Part shown: positions 51,193 to 60,598 of the stretch, piece after piece
How the letters are laid out: each line of letters begins with the position of its first letter
How positions within the stretch are numbered: position 1 is the stretch's first letter
DNA from: CAVQZA01 sp963724805
Lineage (GTDB): Bacteria > Actinomycetota > Thermoleophilia > Gaiellales > Gaiellaceae
DNA: 64,000 nucleotides
Assembly: GCA_963724805.1 (NCBI GenBank)
Contig: CAVRWA010000014.1
Span: 1,798,001 to 1,862,000, forward strand
Direction: 5' to 3'
The notes under the pieces: generated by a model
Told to the model about the DNA's origin: nothing
The model's database searches: none
The model's input: only the letters and a program-made list of their open reading frames with translations
Position numbers and translations under genes: made by a program

Positions 51193-52032
51193 GCGTGGCC
51201 CGACTAGGTCAGCCTTGTGAGATAGGGAGCGGTAGTCGCCTTCTACCGCTCCTAACCCCCCGAATTGCCCGGACGCCCTTTGAGTCAGCCCGGCGGGAGT
51301 CCGCCCCGTCAACGGCTGCTCGTGCCCTTGTGAGCGAGCGTCCGGGTTGCGACATCGGATTGTGAAGGCTAGTTGCAGTTGATGCAACCTCCCGAACGTA
51401 AATTTAGGGCAGGATCGCACGCCGATCGCAGCGAAGGCACCCATCCCGGGGCGCGCGAGGCGGGCCGCAGCCTACGCGCCCCCGGGGAATAACCATGTTG
51501 CCGCGAATGTCCGATGTCCGAGGAATCGCCCGTGCAGGGAATTGCTGACTGCCGGTCGTCAGCGGAGGCCAAACTCGCGTAGTCGCCCCGCCCCCCGCGG
51601 GCTGTGGCGGATCAGTGTGCGGTCTGCGCGAGTAGGCGTCGCGGTTGCTCGCGTTCTTGTCGGACCATAGGCCGTACGCGACCTCTATGTTCGCGCCGTA
51701 CCTGGCCACGGCTGATGCCGCTGGCGAGCGAGGTGGCCTCGCCCGACGAGTAGCAGAGAGCGGCTAGGTACCACCGGCTGTCCTTCGGGACGCCTTCGAC
51801 CATCGCTCTCGCGAGCGGTGTCGTCCGTTCGGCCAAGCGCCCGGCCTTGTCCTCCGGCTCCGACTTCTTGAAGTGCACCGCGAACTCGTCCGACACGAGA
51901 CATGGCGGCCTCGGCACGAACTTCCGCAACGGTGCGAGTCTGGTCTTGGAAGGCAGCAAGGTCGCCGCCGTGAGGCACGCCGCCATGTCGGTCGCGGCGG
52001 CGAGATGTCGCTAACCCATGGGCCGGAAACAA
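51193..52032. other. Intergenic, no supported gene
   Basis: 840 bases outside attR. A 124-codon frame at 51612-51986 (minus) has mixed composition and no recognised family, and is not called. This may be degraded sequence flanking the integration site. Confidence 0.45.
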
Positions 52033-52062
52033 GAGAGGGGCCCGGCAAGCCGGGCCCCTCTC
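52033..52062. terminator. Strong bidirectional hairpin
   Basis: GAGAGGGGCCCGG pairs with its complement (13-bp stem, 4-nt loop). It lies 22 bases beyond the stop of the minus-strand gene ending at 52084. Confidence 0.7.
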
Positions 52063-52083
52063 GGTCATGCGCGTCGGGTCGAG

Positions 52084-52395
52084 TTACGCGACCGTGACGC
52101 CGTTGCTCGAAGCGACGACCTTGCCGCTCGTGATCACGGGCTGGTTCGGGATCATCGTGTCGAGCTTCTCATCGCGGATCCACGTGGCGACGACCTTCGT
52201 CGACTCCTCGATCTGCTCAGGAGTCTCGAAGAGACCGAGCGAGCTGAAGACGCCGTTGCCGGCCTCGACGAGGTAGTAGCCCTTGAAGCCGGGCAGGGTG
52301 CGCAGCCGTGGGACGAGGGTCTCGTTGACCTTGGTGGTCAACTCGTTCGTACGATTCTGGTCCACACCGTCGTAACGACGAATGGTCGCAAACAT
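52084..52395 (-). CDS. Antibiotic-biosynthesis-monooxygenase-like (ABM) protein
   Basis: 103 aa from the ATG at 52395 (SD AAGGAGC). The ferredoxin-like ABM pattern is seen: MFATIRRYDGVDQNRTNELT, LPGFKGYYLVEAGNGVFSSL, GLFETPEQIEESTKVVATWI. Such dimers act on small aromatic or heme-like ligands or quench reactive species; the substrate is unknown. It is monocistronic, with a strong terminator. Confidence 0.82.
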   Translation of the reverse strand: MFATIRRYDGVDQNRTNELTTKVNETLVPRLRTLPGFKGYYLVEAGNGVFSSLGLFETPEQIEESTKVVATWIRDEKLDTMIPNQPVITSGKVVASSNGVTVA

Positions 52396-52674
52396 GTGAT
52401 GCTCCTTCAGTCCAATCTCAGGACAGGAGAGTCCAAGACGAACTCCCTGCTGCGCTCAGGCCAGGTTTGACAGTCGAAAAGGAAGGTGCACGGACCCCTG
52501 CGGCTTCAACGCTTGAACCAAGGCGCTGAGACCACCATATCTGCGATTCCCGAGCGCTGCGTACGTGTGTTCCCCGATCATCGGCTCCGCGTGCCCGTTC
52601 GCTGTATTGCCATGAAGTATGTTAGTATCGGATACGAGAAATAGGTATCCGATTTTTATATTCAATAGGAGCCA
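52396..52674. other. Intergenic, AT-rich promoter region
   Basis: The last 70 bases are far more AT-rich than the surroundings (TATGTTAGTATC, TTTTTATATTCAATAGG). No gene is supported. It includes the inverted repeat at 52627-52653. Confidence 0.5.
52627..52653. promoter_or_regulatory. Inverted repeat before the restriction-like gene
   Basis: ATCGGATAC and GTATCCGAT are perfect complements separated by 9 nt, then TTTTT. It could be an operator or an attenuator for the gene starting at 52675, 22 bases further on. Confidence 0.5.
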
Positions 52675-53601
52675 ATGTCAGCCTACGAAGTCACGAGTTG
52701 GGATCTTGCGCCCGGACAGCAGATCGACCGCAAGAAGCTCCAGGAAACGTACGGCGGTCGCACACAGGGCAGCATCGGCCCGTCGAGGCGGAGCCCGAAC
52801 GTATTCGTCTTCTCTGACCCTGTCGCCGGCGAACCACACGGCTACTTCGACGGCTGGCGCAAGGACGGCTGCTTCCACTACACCGGCGAGGGCCAGTACG
52901 GCGACCAGCTGATGAAATCCGGGAACGCCGCAATTCTGAATCATGCGGACGAGGGGCGGGCGCTCAGAGTCTTCACCGGAGCCCGCGGAGTGGTCACGTA
53001 CGAAGACGAGTTCGACCTCGATCCCGATCAGCCGTGGTACGCGACGGAGGCCCAGGAGACGCGCAACGGGCCGGTCCGCAAGGTGATCGTGTTTCGCCTG
53101 AGGCCGAAGACGATCGCCCCCAGGCCGAGCCAGTCGAAGCTCGACGCGGTGCTCGAGGGGCAGGTGAGCGAAGTGCCGATCGAGGAACAGTGGGTCGAGA
53201 AGGCCTTCGTGGCGCCCAGTCAGGAGGAGCGCGAGACCGAGCGACGGGAGCAGAAGCTCATCAAGGCTCTGGAGGCGCACCTCAAGAAGAAGGGGCATCT
53301 CGTCCATCGCCTGAAGATCGTGCCGCCCGGCGAGGCCAAGCCGCTCTTCTGTGACCTTCGAGACTCGTCCGCGAACACCCTCGTCGAGGCAAAAGGGTCG
53401 GTGAGCCGCGAAGCAATCCGAATGGCGATTGGACAACTCGCGGACTACCGGCGCTTCACGGGCACGGACGCAAGACTCGGCGTGCTCGTGCCCGAGGCTC
53501 CGAGGCCGGATCTCCTGGCATTGCTCGCAAGCCAGGGCATAGCCGCAATCTGGCCGGTCGGCGGCGGCTTCGAAGACTCCGCCGATGGAAGCCTGGTCTG
53601 A
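52675..53601 (+). CDS. Candidate modification-dependent restriction protein: SRA-like plus PD-(D/E)XK
   Basis: 308 aa from the ATG at 52675 (SD AATAGGAG). Residues about 20-150 resemble the SRA-type domain of ScoMcrA-like type IV enzymes: VFVFSDPVAGEPHGYFDGWR, CFHYTGEGQYGDQLMKSGNA, FTGARGVVTYEDEF. The C-terminal 110 residues give a PD-(D/E)XK pattern: KPLFCDLRDSS, then NTLVEAKGSVSREAIRMAIG (D then E-x-K), and ARLGVLVPEAP. Such proteins cut DNA carrying modified bases; here that is inferred from the two-domain layout. An AT-rich upstream region and standalone place suggest transfer. Confidence 0.65.
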   Translation: MSAYEVTSWDLAPGQQIDRKKLQETYGGRTQGSIGPSRRSPNVFVFSDPVAGEPHGYFDGWRKDGCFHYTGEGQYGDQLMKSGNAAILNHADEGRALRVFTGARGVVTYEDEFDLDPDQPWYATEAQETRNGPVRKVIVFRLRPKTIAPRPSQSKLDAVLEGQVSEVPIEEQWVEKAFVAPSQEERETERREQKLIKALEAHLKKKGHLVHRLKIVPPGEAKPLFCDLRDSSANTLVEAKGSVSREAIRMAIGQLADYRRFTGTDARLGVLVPEAPRPDLLALLASQGIAAIWPVGGGFEDSADGSLV

Positions 53602-53754
53602 CACTCATGGATCTCGCCCTGTCTATCCAGGACATCGCCTCGGGTATGCGAGCCGCTGAGCCCGGGCCCGGCTGAGGATCCAGGCGCCCTTTTCCCGCAG
53701 CAGTTTTGAAGCTCGTCAACTAACCAGAACATCAAGCAAGTTGGAGGCTCGACG

Positions 53755-54996
53755 ATGATCACGACACTCAAGAGATACGGCTGGACGGCAGGGGCGGCAC
53801 TCGTAATCGCCGCCGCACTTCTCGCGCCGTCGGCCGGTGCCCGCTCGTTTGTGGCTCCCGTGAATACGTGTGCGCCGACGCTTTCGGGGCAGGCCGCTGT
53901 CGGCCGGACGCTCACGTCCAGCAAGGGGTGTTGGACGAACGGTCCGACGACGTTCGCCTATCAGTGGCTTCGTTGTGACGTGAACGGTGGGAGCTGTGCC
54001 ACGATCATGGCGGCGACGTCCAACAGGTACACGTTGACGAGCACTGACGTCGGTCACACCCTGATGTCGCTTGTGACGGCCTCGAACGGCGACGGGAAGA
54101 CGGGTCCGGTCAACTCGAAGCCGAGCAATGTCGTGTCGGCAGCGGCGGCTCCGCAGAACACGACGCCGCCCTCGATCACCGGCAAGGCGGTGGTCGGCGA
54201 GCTGCTGTTCGCCGACCCCGGCAAGTACACCGCCGGCATCCCCAGCACGTTTGCCTACCAGTGGGTGCGCTGCAACAGCGGCGGCGGCAGCTGCTCCAAC
54301 ATCTCCGGCGAACGAAGCCAGACCTACAGAGTCCGCAGCGGCGTTGTCGGAGACACTCTCCGCGTCGCCGTACGGGCGTCCAATCCGTACGGTTCGATCA
54401 CCACCACCTCAGACCGTACGGCGGTCGTGACCGCGGTGCCGGTGGTGGTCGTCACGACCTCGATGACCGCGTCGAAGTCGGTGGTGACCTGCTGCGCGAC
54501 CTCGGTCCTGACCGGAACCGTCTCCACAGGCAAGGCCGGTGAGCTGATCACGATCCTCGCGCTTCCATACGGCGAGCTGGCCACGACCCCGCTCGGCACA
54601 ACGACGACCACCGGCGCGGGCCAGTGGACCTTCACGGTGCGCCCGGCGATCCAGACCACCTACACGGCAAAGACGAGCACCTCTACAGGAGCCCCGCTCA
54701 CGATCAGCGTCCACCCCCGGGTAGGGCTCGGCTTCCAGCTAGGTGTCTTCAGCACGAAGGTCACCGGCGGCGCCGGAGCGACCTCGTTTGCAGGCAAGGT
54801 CGTCTTCTTCCAGCGCCGCAACTCCAGCGGCCGCTGGGTGACCCTCGACAAGGTCGTCCTCAACCTGAACTCGTCCGCCAAGTTCAAGGTGAAACTCCCA
54901 CGTGGCACCTCCTACGTGCGGGTCTACATCACCAAGGCGCAAGCCGGCGGCGGCTACCTCGACGGCGTTAGCGCGACCCGTCGCTTCACCAGGTAG
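53755..54996 (+). CDS. Exported protein with Ig-like repeats
   Basis: 413 aa. A signal peptide (WTAGAALVIAAALLAPSAGA) is followed by two repeats with TFAYQWLRCD...GGSC and TFAYQWVRCN...GGSC, each with paired Cys, then a Thr-rich linker and two beta-sandwich modules (VTCCATSVLTGTVSTGKAGE; FQLGVFSTKVTGGAGATSFA) resembling big-Ig-like domains. It is secreted or surface-bound. The binding target is unknown. A hairpin terminator follows 14 bases after the stop. Confidence 0.82.
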   Translation: MITTLKRYGWTAGAALVIAAALLAPSAGARSFVAPVNTCAPTLSGQAAVGRTLTSSKGCWTNGPTTFAYQWLRCDVNGGSCATIMAATSNRYTLTSTDVGHTLMSLVTASNGDGKTGPVNSKPSNVVSAAAAPQNTTPPSITGKAVVGELLFADPGKYTAGIPSTFAYQWVRCNSGGGSCSNISGERSQTYRVRSGVVGDTLRVAVRASNPYGSITTTSDRTAVVTAVPVVVVTTSMTASKSVVTCCATSVLTGTVSTGKAGELITILALPYGELATTPLGTTTTTGAGQWTFTVRPAIQTTYTAKTSTSTGAPLTISVHPRVGLGFQLGVFSTKVTGGAGATSFAGKVVFFQRRNSSGRWVTLDKVVLNLNSSAKFKVKLPRGTSYVRVYITKAQAGGGYLDGVSATRRFTR

Positions 54997-55010
54997 CCAA
55001 TCATCGTTGC

Positions 55011-55044
55011 GTGTGGCCCCCGGCTTTGCCGCCCGGGGCCACAC
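55011..55044 (+). terminator. Hairpin terminator
   Basis: GTGTGGCCCC pairs with GGGGCCACAC, with about a 12-nt loop, just after the Ig-like gene stop. Confidence 0.6.
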
Positions 55045-55188
55045 CGCGGTGCACATCACTCGCGTTCTCGTCGCAGCCCGTCGCTGACGACCTGACGGGA
55101 GTAGTTCGTCGTCGCTCCCGGTTCGAGCGTGCGCTCTCCGTTCCGGCGTCTGCGGGCGGATCCACCGTCCAGCGTTACACTCGGCACG

Positions 55189-55509
55189 ATGGGTCCAGAG
55201 CCGAACGCGTCTCCGGAGCCAACGCCGGTTGCGGAACCTGCACCCGGTGAGCCTCGCGCTGATCGCCTACGGCGACACGGCCACCGGACTCTCCTCTATG
55301 TCTCCGCGTTCCTGATCATCGCGTTGCTCGTAGTCCTGATCGCACTCGTGATCGCGAACACGCGAAGCGTGAAGCTGAGCTGGGTCGTCGGCACGACCCA
55401 AGCCTCGCTCGTGTGGATCATCGTCGTGGCCGCCGTTCTCGGCTGGCTCCTGGGGCTCATTACCAGCGTCGTGTTCCAGGTCAGGACTCGTCGCCGGCCG
55501 ACTGCATAG
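55189..55509 (+). CDS. LapA-domain membrane protein
   Basis: 106 aa from the ATG at 55189. A Pro/Glu-rich N-terminus (30 residues) is followed by two helices, TLLYVSAFLIIALLVVLIAL and ASLVWIIVVAAVLGWLLGLI, separated by ANTRSVKLSWVVGTTQ, the LapA/DUF1049 layout. TACACT at 55176-55181 stands 7 bases upstream of the ATG, so the mRNA may be leaderless. The role in Gram-positives is unknown. Confidence 0.8.
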   Translation: MGPEPNASPEPTPVAEPAPGEPRADRLRRHGHRTLLYVSAFLIIALLVVLIALVIANTRSVKLSWVVGTTQASLVWIIVVAAVLGWLLGLITSVVFQVRTRRRPTA

Positions 55510-55576
55510 ACGCGTCTGTCCTGCCATCGTCCGGCGTGGCGGCGTCCCATGCATCGTCAGGTGCGGGAGTACCGCT

Positions 55577-55765
55577 CGCACGGCGGATCGGGTCGAGCAG
55601 TAGATCACGGCGCGACGCGAAGTCGCTTGACCGCCCGGGCTCCGTGATAGTGGGCGCCTACGTTCGGGCGCGCACGGCGGATCGGGTCGAGCGGTAGATC
55701 ACGGCGCGACGCGAAGTCGCTTGACCGCCCGGGCTCCGTGATAGTTGGGCGCCTACGTTCTCTGC
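55577..55765. repeat. 94-bp tandem duplication
   Basis: Two copies of a 94-base unit (CGGCGGATCGGGTCGAGC...), offset 94, with a few differences. It lies in the gap between the LapA-like gene and the IS481 element. No coding function was seen. Confidence 0.8.
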
Positions 55766-56264
55766 CGCTCTCACGACGATGACTGGGGTGACGACGACTA
55801 GGTGTAGGACCTGAGGACGTTGTTCCGGTTGAGCGCGTGTAAGCGCTCGAGCGGAGCTTGGCGACTGAGGCTGCGGTGTGGTCGTTGTCGATTGTAGAAG
55901 TCGAGCCAGCCGGGGAGTGCTCGGCGTCGTTCGTCGCTGTTGCGGTAGATGGCGCCGTAGGCCCAGCCGCCGAGCAGGGTGCGGATGAAGCGCTCCGCTT
56001 TCCCGTTGGTGTGCGGCCGGTAGGGCCGAGTGCGGAGGTGCTTGATCCCGAGCACCTTGCAGGCGAGCGCGTGAATCGTGGCGCGGTAGGCGGGACCGTT
56101 ATCCGTCATCAGCCGCTCCACCCGGATGCCGAAGGCGGCGAAGTGGGCGACCGCGCGGCGTAGGAAGCCAACGGCGGTGCAGGCTTTCTCATCGTCGAGG
56201 ACTTCAACGTAGACGAGCCGGGTCGCGTCGTTGGAGTGCCCCCGCTTCCGTAGACAGCGGGTGG

Positions 56265-57181
56265 TTAGGCAGCTTCTTGTTGTTCCTCGTTCATTTTCTC
56301 GTAGTCGACCGGAGAGAGGTAGTCGAGCGTGGAGTGCAGTCTGAGCCGGTTGTAGAAGCTCTCGACGTAGTCGAAGACGGCTGTGCGAGCTTCGGCGCGG
56401 CTGCGAAAGTGTTGGCGGCGTAGGAGGTCCTTCGTCAACGAGGCGAAGAAGCTCTCGGCGACGGCGTTGTCGTAGGCGGAGGTACAGCCGATCGAGACGT
56501 CGATGTCGGCTTCTCGGCAGCGCTCGCCGAAGAGCACCGAGACGTACTGCTTACCTTGGTCGGAGTGATGGATCAGGCCGGGGCGCGGCCGTCGTCGCGC
56601 GACGGCCATCTCGAGCGCGTCGACGACGAGCTCGGCGCGCAGGTCGTCGCGCATCGACCAGCCAACGACGCGGCGCGAGAAGCAGTCGATGACCGTGGCG
56701 AGATAGAGCCAGCCCGCGGCGGTTGGGATGTACTTGATGTCCGCGACCCAGAGCTGATTCGGCGCCGACGGTGCGAAGTCACCGCCGACCAGGTCAGCGG
56801 CCGGCCGCACGCCCGGCACCCGGACCGTCGTCCGCGCCCGTTTCCGTGGCACCGCACCCGTGAGCCGCTGTGCTCGCATCAGCCGCTCGACCCGCTTGCG
56901 ACCGATCCGGATCCCTTGCTGGCGCAGCGCGGCATGGACGCGGCGAGCGCCATAGGTGCCGCGGCTGTCACGGTGGACCGCCGCGATCCGCTCGCTCAAC
57001 CAGGCGTCGGCGAGCGCGCGATCCGACGGCGGCCGCCGCTGCCAGGCGTGGAAGCCGGAGCGGGAGACGCCGAGCAGCCGGCACATCAGCGAGATCGAGT
57101 GGTTGGCCTTCTCCGCCGCGACGAACCGATACAGGCTCACCGCGTCTCGCTCTCCTTCGCGAAGAAGGCCGCGGCTTTTTT
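56265..57181 (-). CDS. IS3-family transposase OrfB (read by -1 frameshift)
   Basis: Joined to OrfA by slippage at AAAAAAG (57181-57175), giving ...EREILKK then SRGLLREGERDAVSLY. It has the HTH_21 region CRLLGVSRSGFHAWQRRPPS and the DDE core: NQLWVADIKYIPT (first D), GLIHHSDQGKQYVSV (second D), and NAVAESFFASLTKDLL (E). It ends VDYEKMNEEQQEAA. The complete triad suggests an active enzyme as the OrfAB fusion. Confidence 0.9.
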
Positions 57182-57439
57182 CAAGATCTCCCGCTCCTGC
57201 TCGAGCAACAGCACCCGCCGGCGCAACTCGCGCAACTCCTCCTGCTCGTCGCCGGTCAGGCCAGCGCGCTCGCCGCGCTCGATCTGAGCCTGCTGCACCC
57301 ACAAGCGCAGCGACTCCCGCGACATCCCGAGATCAGCTGCGATCTCGCCCAACGTCTTGTCAGTTCGCGCGTACAGCGCCACAGCCTCACGGCGAAACTC
57401 CGGCGGGTACGGCTTCCGGTACTTCGGCTTCCTAGGCAT
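57137..57439 (-). CDS. IS3-family OrfA (HTH protein)
   Basis: 100 aa, ATG at 57439. The HTH_Tnp_1 domain reads YPPEFRREAVALYARTDKTL, GEIAADLGMSRESLRLWVQQ, followed by a leucine-zipper-like helix LRELRRRVLLLEQEREILKK. It binds the element ends and supplies the N-terminus of OrfAB. The stop lies after the AAAAAAG slippery heptamer, as in the family. Confidence 0.9.
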   Translation of the reverse strand: MPRKPKYRKPYPPEFRREAVALYARTDKTLGEIAADLGMSRESLRLWVQQAQIERGERAGLTGDEQEELRELRRRVLLLEQEREILKKAAAFFAKESETR

Positions 57440-58171
57440 GGCCAGACAGCCTTTCTGCCGGGCCGGATAGCCCAGCGCTCAGCTGTCCACCAAACCGGGG
57501 GCACTCCACGTCGACGCAGACGTGGACGTACTCCCAGCCGAGGTGATAGGCCCGCCGGTGCTGGCCACCGCCGGAGACCCGCCCGGTGACGCGGTGATCG
57601 GGCCTGCCGATCCGGCCGAGCTTCTTCACGTCGACGTGGACGAGCTCGCCCGGCCGCTGCTTCTCGTAACGATTGGGCGGCTCGAGCGGCTCAAGCCGCC
57701 AGAGCTTGCCGAGCCCGATTCGGGTCAAGATCCCCGACACCGTCGAGACCGCCATCCCTAGCGTCTCGGCGATCTCCGCGCCTGTCATCCGCAACCGGCG
57801 CAACGCGGCGATCACAGCAACACGACCCTCGGCTGTACGCAACGGTACCGAGACCGGCGCCGAGCAACGATCCAACAGACCCTGCTCACCCTCGAAACGG
57901 AAACGACGCAACCACTTCGAAACCGTACGCACGCTCACGCCGGCGGCCTCGGCCGCCGCCGCGAGCGTCCAACCGTCCGCTCAACCCGATCGACCGCAAG
58001 GCGACGGCTGTGCGGACAGGTCCTCGCGTTAGCGTGCAACTTCATCCGGATCACCCTCCTTGGAGCTGGTGGCTTGGCAGCTCCAGCCCCAAGGAGGCCC
58101 GGAGGAACAACGCAGGAATACAACTAGGGATCGAACAGCCTGGGCCGACCCTCGAATCAGACAGCTTGGGC

Positions 58172-58558
58172 TCAGGCTGGTTCGTCTTCGAGCAGGATGA
58201 CGCTTTCCTGCTCGTTGGGGTCGGTGCGGGCGATCACGGCGCGCACCGGCTGGTCGGTCGGGTTGTAGGGCTGATGGGGGACGCCCGCCGGGATGTAGAC
58301 GAAGTCGCCGGCCTCCGTACGCATCACCTGCTCGAGGTTGGGCCCATGGCGCATCTCCGCGGCGCCCTCGAGCACGAAGATCACGGTCTCGTGGGCCTCG
58401 TGATAGTGCGGCTTGGCGCTGGCGCCGGGCGGCATCTCGAGCAGATGCATGCAGATCGCGCGCGCGCCCGTGCTCTCGGCGGAGACGCCTGAGAAGTAGT
58501 CGAGGTCCTGCTTTCCGTGGAAACCGGTCCCGCCGCGGATGAGCTTGCACTCTGCCAA
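58172..58558 (-). CDS. Cupin-domain protein
   Basis: 128 aa from a TTG at 58558. Cupin motif 1 is GASAKPHYHEAHETVIFVLE (HxH...E) and motif 2 is GDFVYIPAGVPHQPYNPTD (P-x-G-x-PH), so three His and one Glu can bind a metal. The N-terminus has STGARAICMHLLEMPPG. Part of the same sequence survives as a relic near 61003-61060. The enzyme or sensor role is unknown. Confidence 0.85.
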   Translation of the reverse strand: MAECKLIRGGTGFHGKQDLDYFSGVSAESTGARAICMHLLEMPPGASAKPHYHEAHETVIFVLEGAAEMRHGPNLEQVMRTEAGDFVYIPAGVPHQPYNPTDQPVRAVIARTDPNEQESVILLEDEPA

Positions 58559-58654
58559 CGAGGCAATCCTACGCCGCCGGAGGTCAGTCGAGCTCGTGCC
58601 ATTGCGGGACCCGACCCGCGTCCGGAGCCGTCTCCGGACGCGGGGAGGCTGGAG

Positions 58655-60481
58655 TTACGGAAACGAGACGACGTTGACCGGGGTCGTGTCCGCGGGCGTC
58701 GGCGGGCCGAAGTCGTTCACGACATGGTCGATCGTCCCGTTGTTCGTGATCGACAGAGTGAGGATGTCGTGCAGCTTCACGCCCGGCTTCACGGGCACCT
58801 CGAAGGCGCGAGTCGCGTGGATCGTGGGATCCACGTTGAAGAAGCAGTAGCTCCCGAGGCCCCACCCTTCGTGCGTCTTGACCCAGCCGGCGACCTTGTA
58901 CGAGGCCCAGCCGAGGACGCCGTCGTGCCGCCACGCAGCCTGGTTCGGCGGGTCGTACGGCATCTCGTTCTGGAACATGATCGTCTTGCCGTTCTCTCCG
59001 GCCCAGAACACCTCGTACTTCTGGTAGTGCTCGGAGAAGAGGCCCGTGGCTACGACGTTGTCGCCCGTGACGACGACGCCGGTGTCGGCGATGTTGAGCG
59101 TCCACCCGACGCCGTTGCCGTGGTCTGCGCGCCACGCCCAGATGTCGTCGAGGATCGTGTTGTCGCGGCCAACGATGAGACTCGTGACGGCCTTGCCGAC
59201 GTGCGGCCCGCCGATACGGAAGAACACGTCCTGCAGCGCGCCTGGATCGTTCGCCTCGCTCGAGCCGCCGTGACCGTTACCGTCGTGCTTGTCGTACCCG
59301 CTCCAGCCGAGCGGGTCGCCGAACACGAGCAGCGCGGGCGACGTCCTGGGGCCCGCGTCGAAGATGAGACCGGCGATCTCGACGCCCCTGACGTCGTCGA
59401 CCGTCATCGGGACGACGCCGTTCACCGCGGTGAGCGTGGCCATGCCGAGCCCGAGCACGATCGTGTCGGCCCGCTTTACCCTGATCGTCCTGTCCACGTC
59501 GTAGACGCCCGGCGTGAAGATGAGGTTCTTGCCGCGCGACAGCGCGTTGTTGATCGACTGGACGCTGTCGGAGGGCTTCGCGATGAAGAAGCTCTCGATC
59601 GGGAGCGAGCGCCCCGGCGTCTGGCCGGCGGCCCAGCTCGTGCCCGAGGACTCGAACTGCGCGTCGGGTACGTAGACGTTGAAATGGTTGTGCGAGTCCA
59701 CGTAGAGGAACGGCCTCTCGCGCGACGCGGGGTTGGTGGCGAGTGTCGTGTAGGGCGGGACGGGGAAGGCCTGCGGCGGCGCCCCGAGGACGCCCGCGAA
59801 GACCTGGTTCCAGACGCCGTTTGTCCAGCCGTCGAGATCGCTGTTTCTGACCAGGTACTGCTGCTGCGAGCCGTTGACGATGGTGCTGCCCGTGAACTGC
59901 GAGTCGGCGATGAAGCCGCCGCTGGCGTAGGACGGGCCCGTGCAGTAGTCCATGAGCGTCGCGAAGCCGTTGACGTGGACGCGCCTCATCGGCGCGGCCT
60001 GCGAGGTCGCCCAGAACTCTCCGGTCTGGCAGCCTCCCTTGCCCGCGACGTTGATGGTCAGGTTCGACACCGAGCGCCAGAAGTTCACGAGCGCGGTGCA
60101 GCCGTCGGAGAAGCACTGGTTGTAGGAATCGATCGTGCCGTTCACGCTGACGTCGTTCGGCGAGCTGCCGAGTCCGGCAACCTCCTCGTAGTAGCCCACC
60201 TGGAAGTTGAGCGGATCCGCGGCGGATCCGTAGGTGCCCGGCATGAAGAGCAACGCGTAGCGCTCGGTCCCGAACTGGTTCGAGAGCTGCTGGGCGGCGA
60301 TTGCGTCGACGGTCGCCTTGATCGCGCTCGTCGACATGCTCGGATCGAAGATCTTCACGTTCGGGCCGAAGTCGGGCGCGGCGGGCGTGGCGGGATGCGA
60401 CGCCGCGGCGGCACCCGAGATCGCGAGCGCCCCGATCAAGAGAGCGGTTGCGAGGACCAAGCGGCTGGCGGGTGAGGCCAT
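58655..60481 (-). CDS. Exported GH55-like beta-helix protein
   Basis: 608 aa from the ATG at 60481. A signal peptide (LVLATALLIGALAISGAAAA) is followed by PDFGPNVKIFDPSMSTSAIK, RYALLFMPGTYGSAADPLNF and VNGSQQQYLVRNSDLDGWTN, a layout found in large actinobacterial proteins with a pectate-lyase-3/GH55-type beta-helix. Later repeats: GKNLIFTPGVYDVDRTIRVK, ADTIVLGLGMATLTAVNG, VGRDNTILDDIWAWRADHG. It is likely secreted and acts on or binds polysaccharide; catalytic acids cannot be assigned. Full length, no indel seen, unlike the other beta-helix genes. Confidence 0.82.
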   Translation of the reverse strand: MASPASRLVLATALLIGALAISGAAAASHPATPAAPDFGPNVKIFDPSMSTSAIKATVDAIAAQQLSNQFGTERYALLFMPGTYGSAADPLNFQVGYYEEVAGLGSSPNDVSVNGTIDSYNQCFSDGCTALVNFWRSVSNLTINVAGKGGCQTGEFWATSQAAPMRRVHVNGFATLMDYCTGPSYASGGFIADSQFTGSTIVNGSQQQYLVRNSDLDGWTNGVWNQVFAGVLGAPPQAFPVPPYTTLATNPASRERPFLYVDSHNHFNVYVPDAQFESSGTSWAAGQTPGRSLPIESFFIAKPSDSVQSINNALSRGKNLIFTPGVYDVDRTIRVKRADTIVLGLGMATLTAVNGVVPMTVDDVRGVEIAGLIFDAGPRTSPALLVFGDPLGWSGYDKHDGNGHGGSSEANDPGALQDVFFRIGGPHVGKAVTSLIVGRDNTILDDIWAWRADHGNGVGWTLNIADTGVVVTGDNVVATGLFSEHYQKYEVFWAGENGKTIMFQNEMPYDPPNQAAWRHDGVLGWASYKVAGWVKTHEGWGLGSYCFFNVDPTIHATRAFEVPVKPGVKLHDILTLSITNNGTIDHVVNDFGPPTPADTTPVNVVSFP

Positions 60482-60598
60482 GGTGAGAACCCCCTCGTGT
60501 CGAAGCAGCTGCTGACCCCTTATTACAAGGCTCGGGTTGACTTGTCCAGCAGGGCGGGCGAAGAGCCGGCATCCCACCAGACGTGGTCCGCGTGCCGC

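Larger units (their letters stand above)
56232..57508 (-). mobile_element. IS3-family insertion sequence (1277 bp)
   Basis: Imperfect terminal inverted repeats of about 26 bp: GGAGTGCCCCCG with GTxGACAGC following, on both ends. A 3-bp target duplication, CGT, flanks it at 56229-56231 and 57509-57511. Encodes OrfA and OrfB with an AAAAAAG slippery site between. It appears structurally complete. Confidence 0.9.
55798..58045 (-). pseudogene. IS481 transposase, interrupted and frameshifted
   Basis: N-terminal part from the ATG at 58045: MKLHANARTCPHSRRLAVDR, then the HTH in the next frame (GWTLAAAAEAAGVSVRTVSK) after a one-base deletion near 57983, then YEKQRPGELVHVDVKKLGRI up to WEYVHVCVD. C-terminal part at 56229-55798: DATRLVYVEVLDDEKA, VERLMTDNGPAYRAT, RPYRPHTNGKAERFIRTLL. 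Removing the IS3 element and one target copy joins VCVD to DATRLV in frame. DDE residues are in VHVDVKK, LMTDNGP and NGKAE. The frameshift and insertion make it inactive. Confidence 0.85.
55797..58127 (-). mobile_element. IS481-family element, split by an IS3-family insertion
   Basis: Ends are proposed from a partial terminal inverted repeat: left CTAGGTGTA...GTTGTTCC at 55798, right (reverse strand) CTAGTTGTA...GTTGTTCC ending near 58127. Inside is one transposase gene cut into two parts by the element at 56232-57508. The ends are approximate; no target duplication was confirmed. Confidence 0.7.

Noticed and set aside
51612..51986. 124-codon minus-strand frame (contains VPKDSRWYLAALCYSSGEAT)
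   Set aside because: No family, no clear ribosome site, overlapping frames of equal length; not enough to call a gene.
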